Shown: piece after piece, positions 45,259 to 52,935 of the stretch
How the letters are laid out: each line of letters starts with the position of its first letter
Numbering within the stretch: the first letter of the stretch is position 1
Origin: Limnobacter litoralis
Lineage (GTDB): Bacteria > Pseudomonadota > Gammaproteobacteria > Burkholderiales > Burkholderiaceae_B
Assembly (NCBI RefSeq): GCF_030160455.1
Contig: NZ_BSOJ01000006.1
Location: 62,001-126,000, forward strand
Direction: 5' to 3'
DNA length: 64,000 bases
The notes under the pieces: model-generated
Database searches by the model: none
Told to the model about the DNA's origin: nothing
What the model saw: the letters and a program-made list of their open reading frames with translations, nothing else
Translations under genes and position numbers: made by a program

Positions 45259-45503
45259 GGCACCTGAAAAGCCACGCGCGGCTTGATGCTTTTCATGCGG
45301 CTGTCGAAGTTGTCGACGTCAATTTCCTGAAATTCACGATCTGCAACTGGTGGCAGGGGCTCGACAGGCTTGCCAGACAGGTCAGATAAGACGCCCATGA
45401 CAAACGGCAACTGCACCTTTTTCTGCGCACCATAGACCTCGACGTCGTATTCGATCTGGACCCGGGGTGCCCGGTTGCGACCAACGAATTTTTGTCCGCT
45501 CAT
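45259..45503 (-). pseudogene. tssB: T6SS sheath protein TssB, N-terminal remnant
   Basis: TssB pairs with TssC to form the contractile sheath. The first ~82 residues are well conserved: APRVQIEYDVEVYGA, LPFVMGVLSDLSG, FQEIDVDNFDSRMKSIKPRVAFQVP. After this point the same frame reads through clpV DNA out of phase and stops at 45084. The remaining half of tssB and all of tssC are missing from the window. It starts 41 bases after tssA. Confidence 0.88.
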
Positions 45504-45544
45504 GGGAATCTCTCACTCAAAGATGTAAACATTCAAAATAAAAA

Positions 45545-46609
45545 TCACTGGGAGCCTGCCTGCAAATCTTCGGGATCCACACCCATGATTCGGGCAACCT
45601 CAACCAGTGCGTCGGGGGCCAGATCTTTGACCAGTTCAAGAAAATTTTTGTCGATCAGACGCCGCGCCCTTTTGAGTAGTAACTGGGCAGGGTTGGTTGG
45701 TTCCGCGTTTTCGAGATAAATGCATATTTCGTCGATTGCACGAAGCGCCTGCCGCCTGGATTGAATGCCACCGGGCACCCAGCTTGAGTCGGGCGTTGCT
45801 GTGCGGGGGAAATCAGCCGGCGCCGCTGTGATTGAAGTGACGGAAGCCACAGGCACCGGCGCAATTTCACTGTCGGTGACTGGGGGCGGCAACACCTGCC
45901 CCAAGCGACCCAACAACCCAGCCAGATCGGCAAGGCTGCTGGCTTGATGCCCTTGCGCCAGGGAATTCAGCAAATTGCCGCATCGCTGCAAGGCAACTCT
46001 GGTTTCCTCAATCAGTTGATGCAAGGTGCCGAGCAATGCGGGCTGCTCAATCAGGTATTGATGAACCTGCTCGCGGGAAAATTGAATGTGTGTGTCAGGA
46101 TAGCTTGCGGCATCCAGCAAAGCCTCTAGCGCACGTATGTTGACCACGCCCACGGCAGGTATTTCAAAGATGCGGGACTCACGCACCGACTGATAGAAAC
46201 TACCACCCCGCCCTAGGCCCTCGATGACATTGATCCGGGCGTAAGGGTCCGCATCGTCGGGATCCAGTGCTGGGAATATGAAATTCCAGCCTGATTCCAT
46301 CATGTCGCAAAGTATATGAAGGGATTCGGGAAGGCTCTGCAAACCGTGAAGCCGCAGCGCAGCCTCAGCCCAAAGGGCAACGAGCCGCAAATCGCGGCTT
46401 TCATCCAACAACTTCTCCGACTGATTCATCACGCCGACCCAGTCTGGTGGAATGGCCGATTCAAATTGCGTTTCGGGTTTGCCCTGCGCAGCCTGCATCA
46501 AGGCCAGCCAGGCATTGTCGTACTCGAGGTCGATGCCAAAATCGGTGTTGTTGCGGATGGCGGTTGCCCAGCGATGAGGGGACTGGCGGGCTGAAACAGA
46601 ATGGGACAC
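45545..46609 (-). CDS. tssA: T6SS baseplate/tail-assembly protein TssA
   Basis: TssA primes baseplate assembly and caps the growing tail. The 354-residue protein has the ImpA N-terminal domain (about 30-150: DLEYDNAWLALMQAA, WVGVMNQSEKLLDESRDLRLV, HILCDMMESGWNFIFP) and the conserved C-terminal module (PTNPAQLLLKRARRLIDKNFLELVKDLAPDAL region). Length and motifs look intact. It leads the damaged T6SS operon and probably has no partners left here, unless other T6SS genes lie elsewhere in the genome. Confidence 0.92.
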   Translation of the reverse strand: MSHSVSARQSPHRWATAIRNNTDFGIDLEYDNAWLALMQAAQGKPETQFESAIPPDWVGVMNQSEKLLDESRDLRLVALWAEAALRLHGLQSLPESLHILCDMMESGWNFIFPALDPDDADPYARINVIEGLGRGGSFYQSVRESRIFEIPAVGVVNIRALEALLDAASYPDTHIQFSREQVHQYLIEQPALLGTLHQLIEETRVALQRCGNLLNSLAQGHQASSLADLAGLLGRLGQVLPPPVTDSEIAPVPVASVTSITAAPADFPRTATPDSSWVPGGIQSRRQALRAIDEICIYLENAEPTNPAQLLLKRARRLIDKNFLELVKDLAPDALVEVARIMGVDPEDLQAGSQ

Positions 46610-46664
46610 GCGATGCTCTGACCAGGTAGCGAAGGCGTGAAAATAACAAGTAAAGCGACGAAGG

Positions 46665-46703
46665 GAAAAATCGTCCCTCAGGGGGGATCACCCGTCCTGA
46701 GGG
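46665..46703 (-). terminator. Rho-independent terminator after the glutathione reductase gene
   Basis: CCCTCAGG (46675-46682) and CCTGAGGG (46696-46703) form a perfect 8-bp stem with a 13-base loop, followed on the minus strand by GACGATTTTT. It lies 12 bases past the reductase stop. The rest of the 106-base gap before tssA (46610-46715) must hold the tssA promoter. Confidence 0.65.
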
Positions 46704-46715
46704 CTTCCTGGACCA

Positions 46716-48071
46716 TCAAACTCGACGACTAATCTCTCGCATCAACACCCACTCCTCTGCCGAGGTGGGGTGAACAGCCACCGTGCGATCAAAATCTGCC
46801 TTGGTCGCACCCATGACATAAGTAATGCCCAACACCTGGATCATTTCAGGTGCGTCATCGCCAAGCATGTGAATGCCCAAAATGCGATCTGTGCGATCAT
46901 CAACCACAAGCTTCATGTAGGTTTGCTGATTGCCGCCTGAAAAGGCGGTCTTCATGGGTCTGAATGCAGTTTCGAAGACTCGAACGGGACCGCTGGCTGC
47001 AGCTTGCTCCTCGGTCAACCCGACTGTTGCAATCGGTGGGCTGGTAAAAGCGGCTGAAGAGATCGCGTTGTGATCGACCGTCAGGTTTTTTCCATTGAAT
47101 TCATTCTCGGCCAGTGCGCGGCCCTGAGCAATCGCAACAGGCGTCAAATTAACGCGATTGGTGACGTCGCCCACCGCAAACAGGCCCGGCACTGACGAGC
47201 GATTCCATTCGTCCACCAGCACTTCGCCGGCTGCGCCCAGGCGCACGCCCAACCTGTCGAGACCAAGCCCCTCCGTATTGGGCGATCTCCCTGTGGCATT
47301 CAATATCCAATCAAATCGATGGGCGCCTGTCTGGGTGTGCAGCACAAATTGATCTGAAACGCGTTCCAGCTTTTTGCAATCTGAATGGGGATGAAGCTCA
47401 ATGCCTTGCGCCTGCATGGCCTCTGCCGCGCGCTGCCGCAGGGACAAATCGAACCCCCGCAACGGCAAATCTGCCCGATAGTAGACCGACACCCGAGCAC
47501 CCAACCCCCGCATGATGCAGGCAAATTCCATCGCAATGTACCCTGCGCCCACAATGCCGATGTGCGCGGGCAATTCAGTCAAATCCAGCAGTTCATTGGA
47601 GGTCGGCGCAATGTCAAGCCCTTCAAAGGCTGTGCGATTGGGCGTGCCACCGGTCGCAATCAAGATGCGCCGCGTTGCCAACACCGTTTGACCCACCTGG
47701 ACATGGTTGGCATCGGGCAGGCTTGCCCAACCCCGCAACACCTCGACGCCACTGTTCTGGAGCATCTTGGCGTAAATGCCCTCCAAGCGGTCAATCTCAG
47801 TCTGTTTGGCCTGTTGCCAGGCCTGCATGCTGAAGCTCGCCTCATGAACCACCCAACCCGGCTGCAGACCATCGCGCAGCTGCGCACCGAATTGCGACGC
47901 ATACATCAGCAGCTTTTTGGGCACGCAGCCTCGGATGACACAGGTGCCGCCCAAGCGACTGCCCTCGACCAGGGCCACTTTGGCCCCGTAAGAAGCGGCA
48001 CGACGGGCACAAGCCACGCCGCCAGATCCACCGCCTACAACGACAAGATCGTATTCTGTTTGGTCGCTCAT
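46716..48071 (-). CDS. gor: Glutathione-disulfide reductase
   Basis: This NADPH-dependent flavoenzyme keeps glutathione reduced. The 451-residue protein has the FAD motif VVGGGSGGVACARRA, the redox-active disulfide in GGTCVIRGCVPKKL, the NADPH motif GAGYIAMEFACIMRGLG and the C-terminal active-site histidine in AVHPTSAEEWV. The motifs favour glutathione reductase over lipoamide dehydrogenase or mercuric reductase. It starts 5 bases after the thioredoxin-like gene. Confidence 0.95.
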   Translation of the reverse strand: MSDQTEYDLVVVGGGSGGVACARRAASYGAKVALVEGSRLGGTCVIRGCVPKKLLMYASQFGAQLRDGLQPGWVVHEASFSMQAWQQAKQTEIDRLEGIYAKMLQNSGVEVLRGWASLPDANHVQVGQTVLATRRILIATGGTPNRTAFEGLDIAPTSNELLDLTELPAHIGIVGAGYIAMEFACIMRGLGARVSVYYRADLPLRGFDLSLRQRAAEAMQAQGIELHPHSDCKKLERVSDQFVLHTQTGAHRFDWILNATGRSPNTEGLGLDRLGVRLGAAGEVLVDEWNRSSVPGLFAVGDVTNRVNLTPVAIAQGRALAENEFNGKNLTVDHNAISSAAFTSPPIATVGLTEEQAAASGPVRVFETAFRPMKTAFSGGNQQTYMKLVVDDRTDRILGIHMLGDDAPEMIQVLGITYVMGATKADFDRTVAVHPTSAEEWVLMREISRRV

Positions 48072-48076
48072 TTTGC

Positions 48077-48463
48077 TTATTCACTCACCATAAAATTGCC
48101 CTGCAGGGTTTTGACTTTGTGCTCAACATGCGCCTTCAGCCGAGGCAGGAAAGGCTGCAACTCGGCGGGCGGGGCAGCGCGAAAACCGGCTTGTTGCGCC
48201 TCTTCCAGCAGGCGATTTAACTGTTTGACGCCGGGTAGCACCGGACCAAAAAAGCGGAAATTGTTGGCATCGTCCGTAATCAGCAGGGTCGGAAAAGTTT
48301 CGATGTCCACCTCGTCCTGCCAGATTTGGCTGTCTTCGATGTCCAGCCAGACAAAACGATGCTCCGGATGCTCCATCGCCAGGTGCTGAAAAGTCGATGA
48401 GAAATCGCGGCAGAGGCCGCACCAGTCTGCGCAAAGGCAGGTAATTGTCAAAACCATGTGCAT
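48077..48463 (-). CDS. Thioredoxin-like protein
   Basis: This 128-residue protein has the active site CLCADWCGLCRDF and the cis-proline region VDIETFPTLLITDD. The C-terminal ~40 residues are an extra helical tail (LQPFLPRLKAHVEHKV). It lacks a signal peptide, so it is cytosolic. The 5-base gap to gor indicates one transcript for two thiol-redox genes. Start ATG 48463 or 48457. Confidence 0.85.
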   Translation of the reverse strand: MHMVLTITCLCADWCGLCRDFSSTFQHLAMEHPEHRFVWLDIEDSQIWQDEVDIETFPTLLITDDANNFRFFGPVLPGVKQLNRLLEEAQQAGFRAAPPAELQPFLPRLKAHVEHKVKTLQGNFMVSE

Positions 48464-48566
48464 CTAGTTTTTTAAAACCACTCCACATTACCAGAACAGG
48501 CAAGCCCTTGCGCAAAAAGGGAATTGCCAAAGTGACCAGAAAGGAGTGAAATAGGAAAAATTACGT

Positions 48567-48583
48567 TTTAACTGTCAGTTAAA
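48567..48583. promoter_or_regulatory. Perfect 17-bp palindrome, possible operator
   Basis: TTTAACTGTCAGTTAAA lies 69 bases before the STAS gene start, in the 188-base gap divergent from the thioredoxin-like gene. The core AACTGTCAGTT recurs with one change at 50984-50994. An odd-centred palindrome of this size suits a TetR- or MarR-type repressor; none is encoded nearby. Confidence 0.45.
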
Positions 48584-48639
48584 CCTTGAAATTTCATGCA
48601 TTTATTGTAGTGTAATGACATTCAATGGCGCTGCGGCCC

Positions 48640-48644
48640 AGGAG
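48640..48644 (+). promoter_or_regulatory. Ribosome binding site fixing a GTG start
   Basis: AGGAG lies 7 bases before GTG 48652. The in-frame ATG at 48625 has no such site, so the GTG is taken as the start of the STAS gene. Confidence 0.55.
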
Positions 48645-48651
48645 CAATATT

Positions 48652-48972
48652 GTGGATTTCACATTCAACACTGAAAACAATGTCTTGAAAGTCAAGGTGG
48701 AAGTACCGCGTCTGGATGGTGCCAGTTCTTACATTCTCGAATCGGAAACCCGTCCGCGTTTGAACAAAATTACCCGCATCGACATCGATTGTGCGGCAGT
48801 CCGCATGATTGATTCAAGCGGCTTGGTGGGTTTGGTCACCCTGGCCAAACTGATGGCCTTGCAAAGCCACGAAAAAATCCGCCTGCTCGAATTGCACACT
48901 TCGGTCGAAAAGCTGATGCGTCTGTCTCACCTTGATCAGGTGTTTGACATCGAGCAGGCCGAAAACGCCTGA
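48652..48972 (+). CDS. STAS-domain (anti-anti-sigma-like) protein
   Basis: This 106-residue protein is a single STAS domain, with IDIDCAAVRMIDSSGLVGLVTLAKLM holding the phospho-acceptor-type serine in IDSSG. Such proteins bind anti-sigma kinases or act in partner-switching pathways. No HPK7-like kinase or phosphatase lies beside it, so its partner is elsewhere. It converges on the antiporter gene with 10 bases between stops. Confidence 0.85.
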   Translation: MDFTFNTENNVLKVKVEVPRLDGASSYILESETRPRLNKITRIDIDCAAVRMIDSSGLVGLVTLAKLMALQSHEKIRLLELHTSVEKLMRLSHLDQVFDIEQAENA

Positions 48973-48982
48973 CTGGCCACAT

Positions 48983-50254
48983 TCACAACCAATAAAAGCA
49001 AGCCGCCGCGCAGGCTGTCGGCAATAAAGCACCCGACAGTAGGCCAAGTGCAGACACCGATTCGTCTTCAAACTGGCTTTTGAGCAAAGACAAGCCAGCG
49101 GGATTGGGGGCATTTGCAATCACAGTCAGCCCACCACCAGTAACCGCCCCCGCCACCAAAGCGTATCGAAATTCAGGCGTGGTGGACTCAATCAACGATC
49201 CAAGGTAGGTGAGTGCCGCGTTGTCGGTGATCGCGGTCAGCGACATGGACGCAAAAAAGAGCACATCCGAATGCAGACCGCTTACCGCGGGTTGGAGCCA
49301 CCACTGCTGCATTCCGCCCAGCACGACGAGGCCCGCCAGGAAAAAGGCCACCAGCAGGCCCTCTTTAAGCAACAGCCGCGACTGGAAACCGCTGTAGGCC
49401 GCCGTAAAACCCAAAAAGAACAAAAACACACCCATAAAGACGGCGGGGTGATGCGCAAACAAGACCACCGCCACCAAGAACAAAAGGTGCACCCCCATGG
49501 CCCATGCGGGCACCGGCGCCAGTTGGGCGTCCTCTGAAGGAACTGGGCTGGCTGCTGTGGTCGAAGACAAAGACTGACGCGCAAAAAATGCGAAGACACT
49601 GGCGTTGATCAACACACCCAAGGCAGCCTTCCAGCCAAACTGGGCCAGCATGAACGCGGTGTTCCAGTTCCAGGTGCCTGCCACCATCAACACCGGCGGC
49701 GCAGCGTAGGAGGTTAGTACACCACCAATGGACACGTTGACAAACAACACCCCCAAACCGCCATAACGCACCCATTTGGGATTGTTGGGGGCAAACAAGG
49801 TGTCTTTCAGCAGCAGCGCGGCTAGGGTCATGGCCGCGGGTTCTGTAATCAGGCTACCCATCAGCGGCACCATGAACAAGCCCAACCAGACCTTTGCCAG
49901 GCTGTCATTCATGGGCAGCAGTTTGGCCATGCCTTGCACAAGCAGCCGGGCGACCTCAAGCACGGGCCGGCTGGCTGCAACCACCATGATCACGAATACA
50001 AACAGTGGCTCTGTGTATTGGCGGGTGTCGACGTATTGCACCGCCTGATCCATGCCCCCGACCACAGCCATGGCCAGCACCAGGAAAAAGGCCCAAATAC
50101 CAAACACCGCCTCGACCTCACCCAACAGATGCCAAAGCCCTGAGTGATGAACACTGTGGTGAGCCCGCTTTTCAAACCAGCTGGTTGAAAACGTGTGAAC
50201 CAGAGCGCCGGCAAACAACAAAGCGGCAATCCATTGCAGGGTGCTGGGGGTCAT
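48983..50254 (-). CDS. Putative Na+/H+ antiporter (PF07399-like)
   Basis: This 423-residue polytopic membrane protein has about 10-12 helices and the segments FMVPLMGSLITEPAAMTLAALLL and NVSIGGVLTSYAAPPVLMVAGTW, as in ion-transporter-superfamily antiporters related to NhaD/ArsB. TAITDNAALTYLGSLIE and VIANAPNPAGLSLL form the second inverted repeat. The ion is not proven. A Fur-like sequence lies 12 bases upstream of the start. Confidence 0.82.
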   Translation of the reverse strand: MTPSTLQWIAALLFAGALVHTFSTSWFEKRAHHSVHHSGLWHLLGEVEAVFGIWAFFLVLAMAVVGGMDQAVQYVDTRQYTEPLFVFVIMVVAASRPVLEVARLLVQGMAKLLPMNDSLAKVWLGLFMVPLMGSLITEPAAMTLAALLLKDTLFAPNNPKWVRYGGLGVLFVNVSIGGVLTSYAAPPVLMVAGTWNWNTAFMLAQFGWKAALGVLINASVFAFFARQSLSSTTAASPVPSEDAQLAPVPAWAMGVHLLFLVAVVLFAHHPAVFMGVFLFFLGFTAAYSGFQSRLLLKEGLLVAFFLAGLVVLGGMQQWWLQPAVSGLHSDVLFFASMSLTAITDNAALTYLGSLIESTTPEFRYALVAGAVTGGGLTVIANAPNPAGLSLLKSQFEDESVSALGLLSGALLPTACAAACFYWL

Positions 50255-50265
50255 CCTTAAGCCTT

Positions 50266-50284
50266 CTTAATGATAATAAATCTC
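50266..50284 (-). promoter_or_regulatory. Possible Fur box upstream of the antiporter gene
   Basis: CTTAATGATAATAAATCTC matches the 19-base Fur consensus GATAATGATAATCATTATC at 14 of 19 positions by my count. It lies between the YkgJ stop and the antiporter start. The match is moderate, and AT-rich gaps can mimic it. Confidence 0.3.
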
Positions 50285-50930
50285 ATTTGAGTTTAACATC
50301 TCCAGCAAGCCATTCCTTCGGCGCGTCTGAGTTTTTCAATACGGCAAGCACGGCACTTCCCAATTCATGCCCCCCCGCTGGCAATCCAGCCGCCCGATAG
50401 GCACTTGCTGCGCCTTGAATAATCGCTTCTGACTGGGCAATGATTGCCACATTTTGGGGCAAAGTGTCCGCCCCCTGCGCACAAGGCTGAACATCCAGCG
50501 AATGCCCCTTTCGGCATACGGCTGGCCGGATGGGGTAGATCAGGCAGCGCTGGTTTTCAAGAAACGGGCAGGCTTGCCTGTGGGTGGTCAAGGTGGTGCC
50601 ATCCACAGCAGCGGCATGCTTTTCAAGGCGTTCGGTGAACTGGTCCAGGGCCGCTTGAGGCAACCCTTGCAAAAACCGGGCAATTTTGAACACTTCAGGC
50701 TCAAGTGCCTCGACCCGAACATGGCAACAGTGGCTACAGCCAGACCGACAGGCCAGCTGGGTGCCTTCACTGACTGCAATGGCGACCACTTTGTCGATCG
50801 CGCTGTGGATTTGTGTCACAAACCCGACGGCCTCTGGAAACGTTGGATTCTGGCCCAGATAGGCCTGTGCAGCCTTCTGAACCTGAGTGACTGATTGCCT
50901 GAGCATGCCCTGCTCTTCGGAACTCATCAT
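50283..50930 (-). CDS. YkgJ-family cysteine-cluster protein
   Basis: This 215-residue protein has the YkgJ (Zn/Fe-chelating) cysteine pattern: CRSGCSHCCHVRVEALEPEV, then CPFLENQRCLIYPIRPAVCRKGHS. The eight or so Cys should bind zinc or an iron-sulfur cluster; biological function is unknown. It lies 28 bases upstream of the antiporter gene on the same strand. Starts at 50930 or 50927. Confidence 0.88.
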   Translation of the reverse strand: MMSSEEQGMLRQSVTQVQKAAQAYLGQNPTFPEAVGFVTQIHSAIDKVVAIAVSEGTQLACRSGCSHCCHVRVEALEPEVFKIARFLQGLPQAALDQFTERLEKHAAAVDGTTLTTHRQACPFLENQRCLIYPIRPAVCRKGHSLDVQPCAQGADTLPQNVAIIAQSEAIIQGAASAYRAAGLPAGGHELGSAVLAVLKNSDAPKEWLAGDVKLK

Positions 50931-50962
50931 TGCATTTCACCATTTAATTGTTAAGCGACCGC

Positions 50963-50994
50963 AACTGTCTGATCAAGGTGACAAACAGTCAGTT
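50963..50994. promoter_or_regulatory. Candidate operator related to the 48,567 palindrome
   Basis: AACAGTCAGTT (50984-50994) differs at one position from the core AACTGTCAGTT at 48570-48580, and a half-site AACTGTC lies at 50963-50969. The location is between the divergent YkgJ gene and the unknown gene starting at 51035. Confidence 0.35.
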
Positions 50995-51034
50995 AAGATC
51001 AGGGCAGTTTACCTGCACTGAAAGGCAAAGCCCA

Positions 51035-52057
51035 ATGAAAGTGACCGCCCAAGACCGCGCCAAGCAATTACTGGAAGCTCAAACCGCCTATTGGCTGAAG
51101 AATCTGACGAAAAAGCAATTGGTCCCACTCTTGAAGGAGGAGGTGGCTTTTCTACACCGTGAACTGGGCAAGCTGAAGTTGAAGCAAGCCGTTTCACGCG
51201 AGAAAGTGAAAGCCACCGCGCAACGATATGCGGTTGAAATGGAAATCGGCGGCGCCATTCCTGAGCTTTTTGGTGAAATTGCCGATGTCATTTACAACTT
51301 CCCAAGCAATCAGCACACCCTGGTGGGCGATCTGGTGTCGGATGACATTGCACACGAGTTCATCGACAAGGTGTTCGAGGACGGCAGCGTTTTCGATCAC
51401 GCTGTGGTGAACATTCACAGCAGTGAACCGTTCAAGGCCTTTTTGTCAGACGTGGTGTACACGGTGCTGAAGGGCTATGCGCTGGAGCAAAACCAGCTGC
51501 TTAAAATCGGCACGGTGGCCAGCAGCATGAAGTTCGTTCGGGGATTGATTTCAGACCGGGCACCGAAGGTCTCGGAATTGATTGAAGCCCGAATTCGGGA
51601 GTTGATGGGCTCGGGTGTCGACGGGTCGCTCAGCATGGTGGATGAGGTGCTGACCAAGGACCAATACCGCGAGGGTGCAAAAGACGCCGTGTTGGACCTG
51701 TGGGACAAAATCAAAGAATGGCCCGTTTCCAATTTTCAGCATTACGTGACGGCGCTGGACTTGCAGGAATTGCTGGTGCTGGGCTATGAATTCTGGCTAC
51801 AGCTGCGCAGCACGCCTTATTTACAGGATTGCATTTCAGCCGGGGTGGATTTCTTTTTCGACAAATACGGCAATGAAACCCTTGAGACCTTGCTCAACGA
51901 CATTGGCGTGACTGAGGACATGGTGGTGTCAGACGTACTGAATTACGTGCCGGATCTGGCCAATATTCTGGTCAAAAGGGGCATTGCCGAACAATTGATT
52001 CGCCGGCATTTGCAACGCTTCTACGACGACCCCGAAACACTGGCGCTGTTGGGCTGA
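51035..52057 (+). CDS. Conserved-looking cytoplasmic protein of unknown function
   Basis: This 340-residue, mostly helical and acidic protein has no signal peptide and no clear membrane segment. A basic N-terminal coil (KLKLKQAVSREKVKATAQRY) is followed by a long helical body with FGEIADVIYNFPSNQHTL, then VVNIHSSEPFKAFLSDVVYTVLKG and a C-terminal segment rich in Asp/Val/Leu. I do not recognise the family. Start is the ATG at 51035 (MKVTAQDRA); the frame continues upstream without similarity to it. It converges with the EcsC gene with 6 bases between stops. Confidence 0.7.
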   Translation: MKVTAQDRAKQLLEAQTAYWLKNLTKKQLVPLLKEEVAFLHRELGKLKLKQAVSREKVKATAQRYAVEMEIGGAIPELFGEIADVIYNFPSNQHTLVGDLVSDDIAHEFIDKVFEDGSVFDHAVVNIHSSEPFKAFLSDVVYTVLKGYALEQNQLLKIGTVASSMKFVRGLISDRAPKVSELIEARIRELMGSGVDGSLSMVDEVLTKDQYREGAKDAVLDLWDKIKEWPVSNFQHYVTALDLQELLVLGYEFWLQLRSTPYLQDCISAGVDFFFDKYGNETLETLLNDIGVTEDMVVSDVLNYVPDLANILVKRGIAEQLIRRHLQRFYDDPETLALLG

Positions 52058-52063
52058 ACGGCG

Positions 52064-52855
52064 CTACAAAGCGTTGTACAGCGCACGCACGGTGTCTGCA
52101 CCGTGCAACCTTTCCAGCTTGCGCACCGTGAAATGGCCACGGCTCATGTCTTGATAATGGTCGATGAACAACAAGTTGATGCTGGCACCACCGACCGCGC
52201 CAATAACGGGCACTGCCATGGCCGCCGCCTTTTGTGAAATTTGCACTTGAAACCGGGTTGCGATCAAGGCGATTAAACGGGCAATGGCGGGCGCAGAGCC
52301 GTCCACCATGGCCTGTGTGGCCATGAACTCCGTGGCTTCGGTAATCGCTTTGGCCAAGGCCATGCGAACCCCAAAATAAGCCGATTCACTGGCGTCATCC
52401 GTGGGCTTGGGCCCGCCCAGCGCAAACACCTCGAGACAGGCCAGTTGCACTTCGGGGTCGGAAAGGTCCTCCCCATGAGCTCTGGCAATGTCGGCAATGG
52501 ATCGCAAAATGATGGTTGTTGACAAAGGGAGCTCGAGAAAAAGCGCGCCGACACCCATGGCGCCACCGACTCCGCCTGAAATCGCCGACGCCAGTTTGTG
52601 CCATCGTGGCGAGGAGGCGGCTTGCGCTGGCGCACCAGTGCCCGACTTCATGGTAAAAAGGGCGCCCCTCAAGGCCAGTGTTAGCGCATCGCGTGTGGCA
52701 TCGCGCACCTTCAACTGCCAGTTGTCGGGAAGCAACGAAAAGCCCTTTTCAATGGGGGCGCCAAGGGTGTGACTGAACTTGACGGCCAGCCCAGGGTTTT
52801 CGAGCACAGCCTTGGCTTGCGCGAGTTGCTCCAGTTCAGATTCAGACAAAGCCAT
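52064..52855 (-). CDS. EcsC-family protein
   Basis: This 263-residue protein matches the EcsC family pattern: SGGVGGAMGVGALFLELPLSTTIILRSIADIARAHGEDLSDPEVQ followed by LEVFALGG and a C-terminal hydrophobic hairpin (AAAMAVPVIGAVGGASINLLF). EcsC is a membrane-associated protein of unclear role, named for the B. subtilis ecs operon. The ATG at 52855 follows GAAGAGG at good spacing; an upstream GTG at 52864 is less likely. Confidence 0.85.
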   Translation of the reverse strand: MALSESELEQLAQAKAVLENPGLAVKFSHTLGAPIEKGFSLLPDNWQLKVRDATRDALTLALRGALFTMKSGTGAPAQAASSPRWHKLASAISGGVGGAMGVGALFLELPLSTTIILRSIADIARAHGEDLSDPEVQLACLEVFALGGPKPTDDASESAYFGVRMALAKAITEATEFMATQAMVDGSAPAIARLIALIATRFQVQISQKAAAMAVPVIGAVGGASINLLFIDHYQDMSRGHFTVRKLERLHGADTVRALYNAL

Positions 52856-52935
52856 AGGGGGCACCTCTTCAGGTTGAGCCCCTTATATTAGGTGGTTCCT
52901 GTTATTAATCGATAAACAGGTTTCAAATTGGACGA

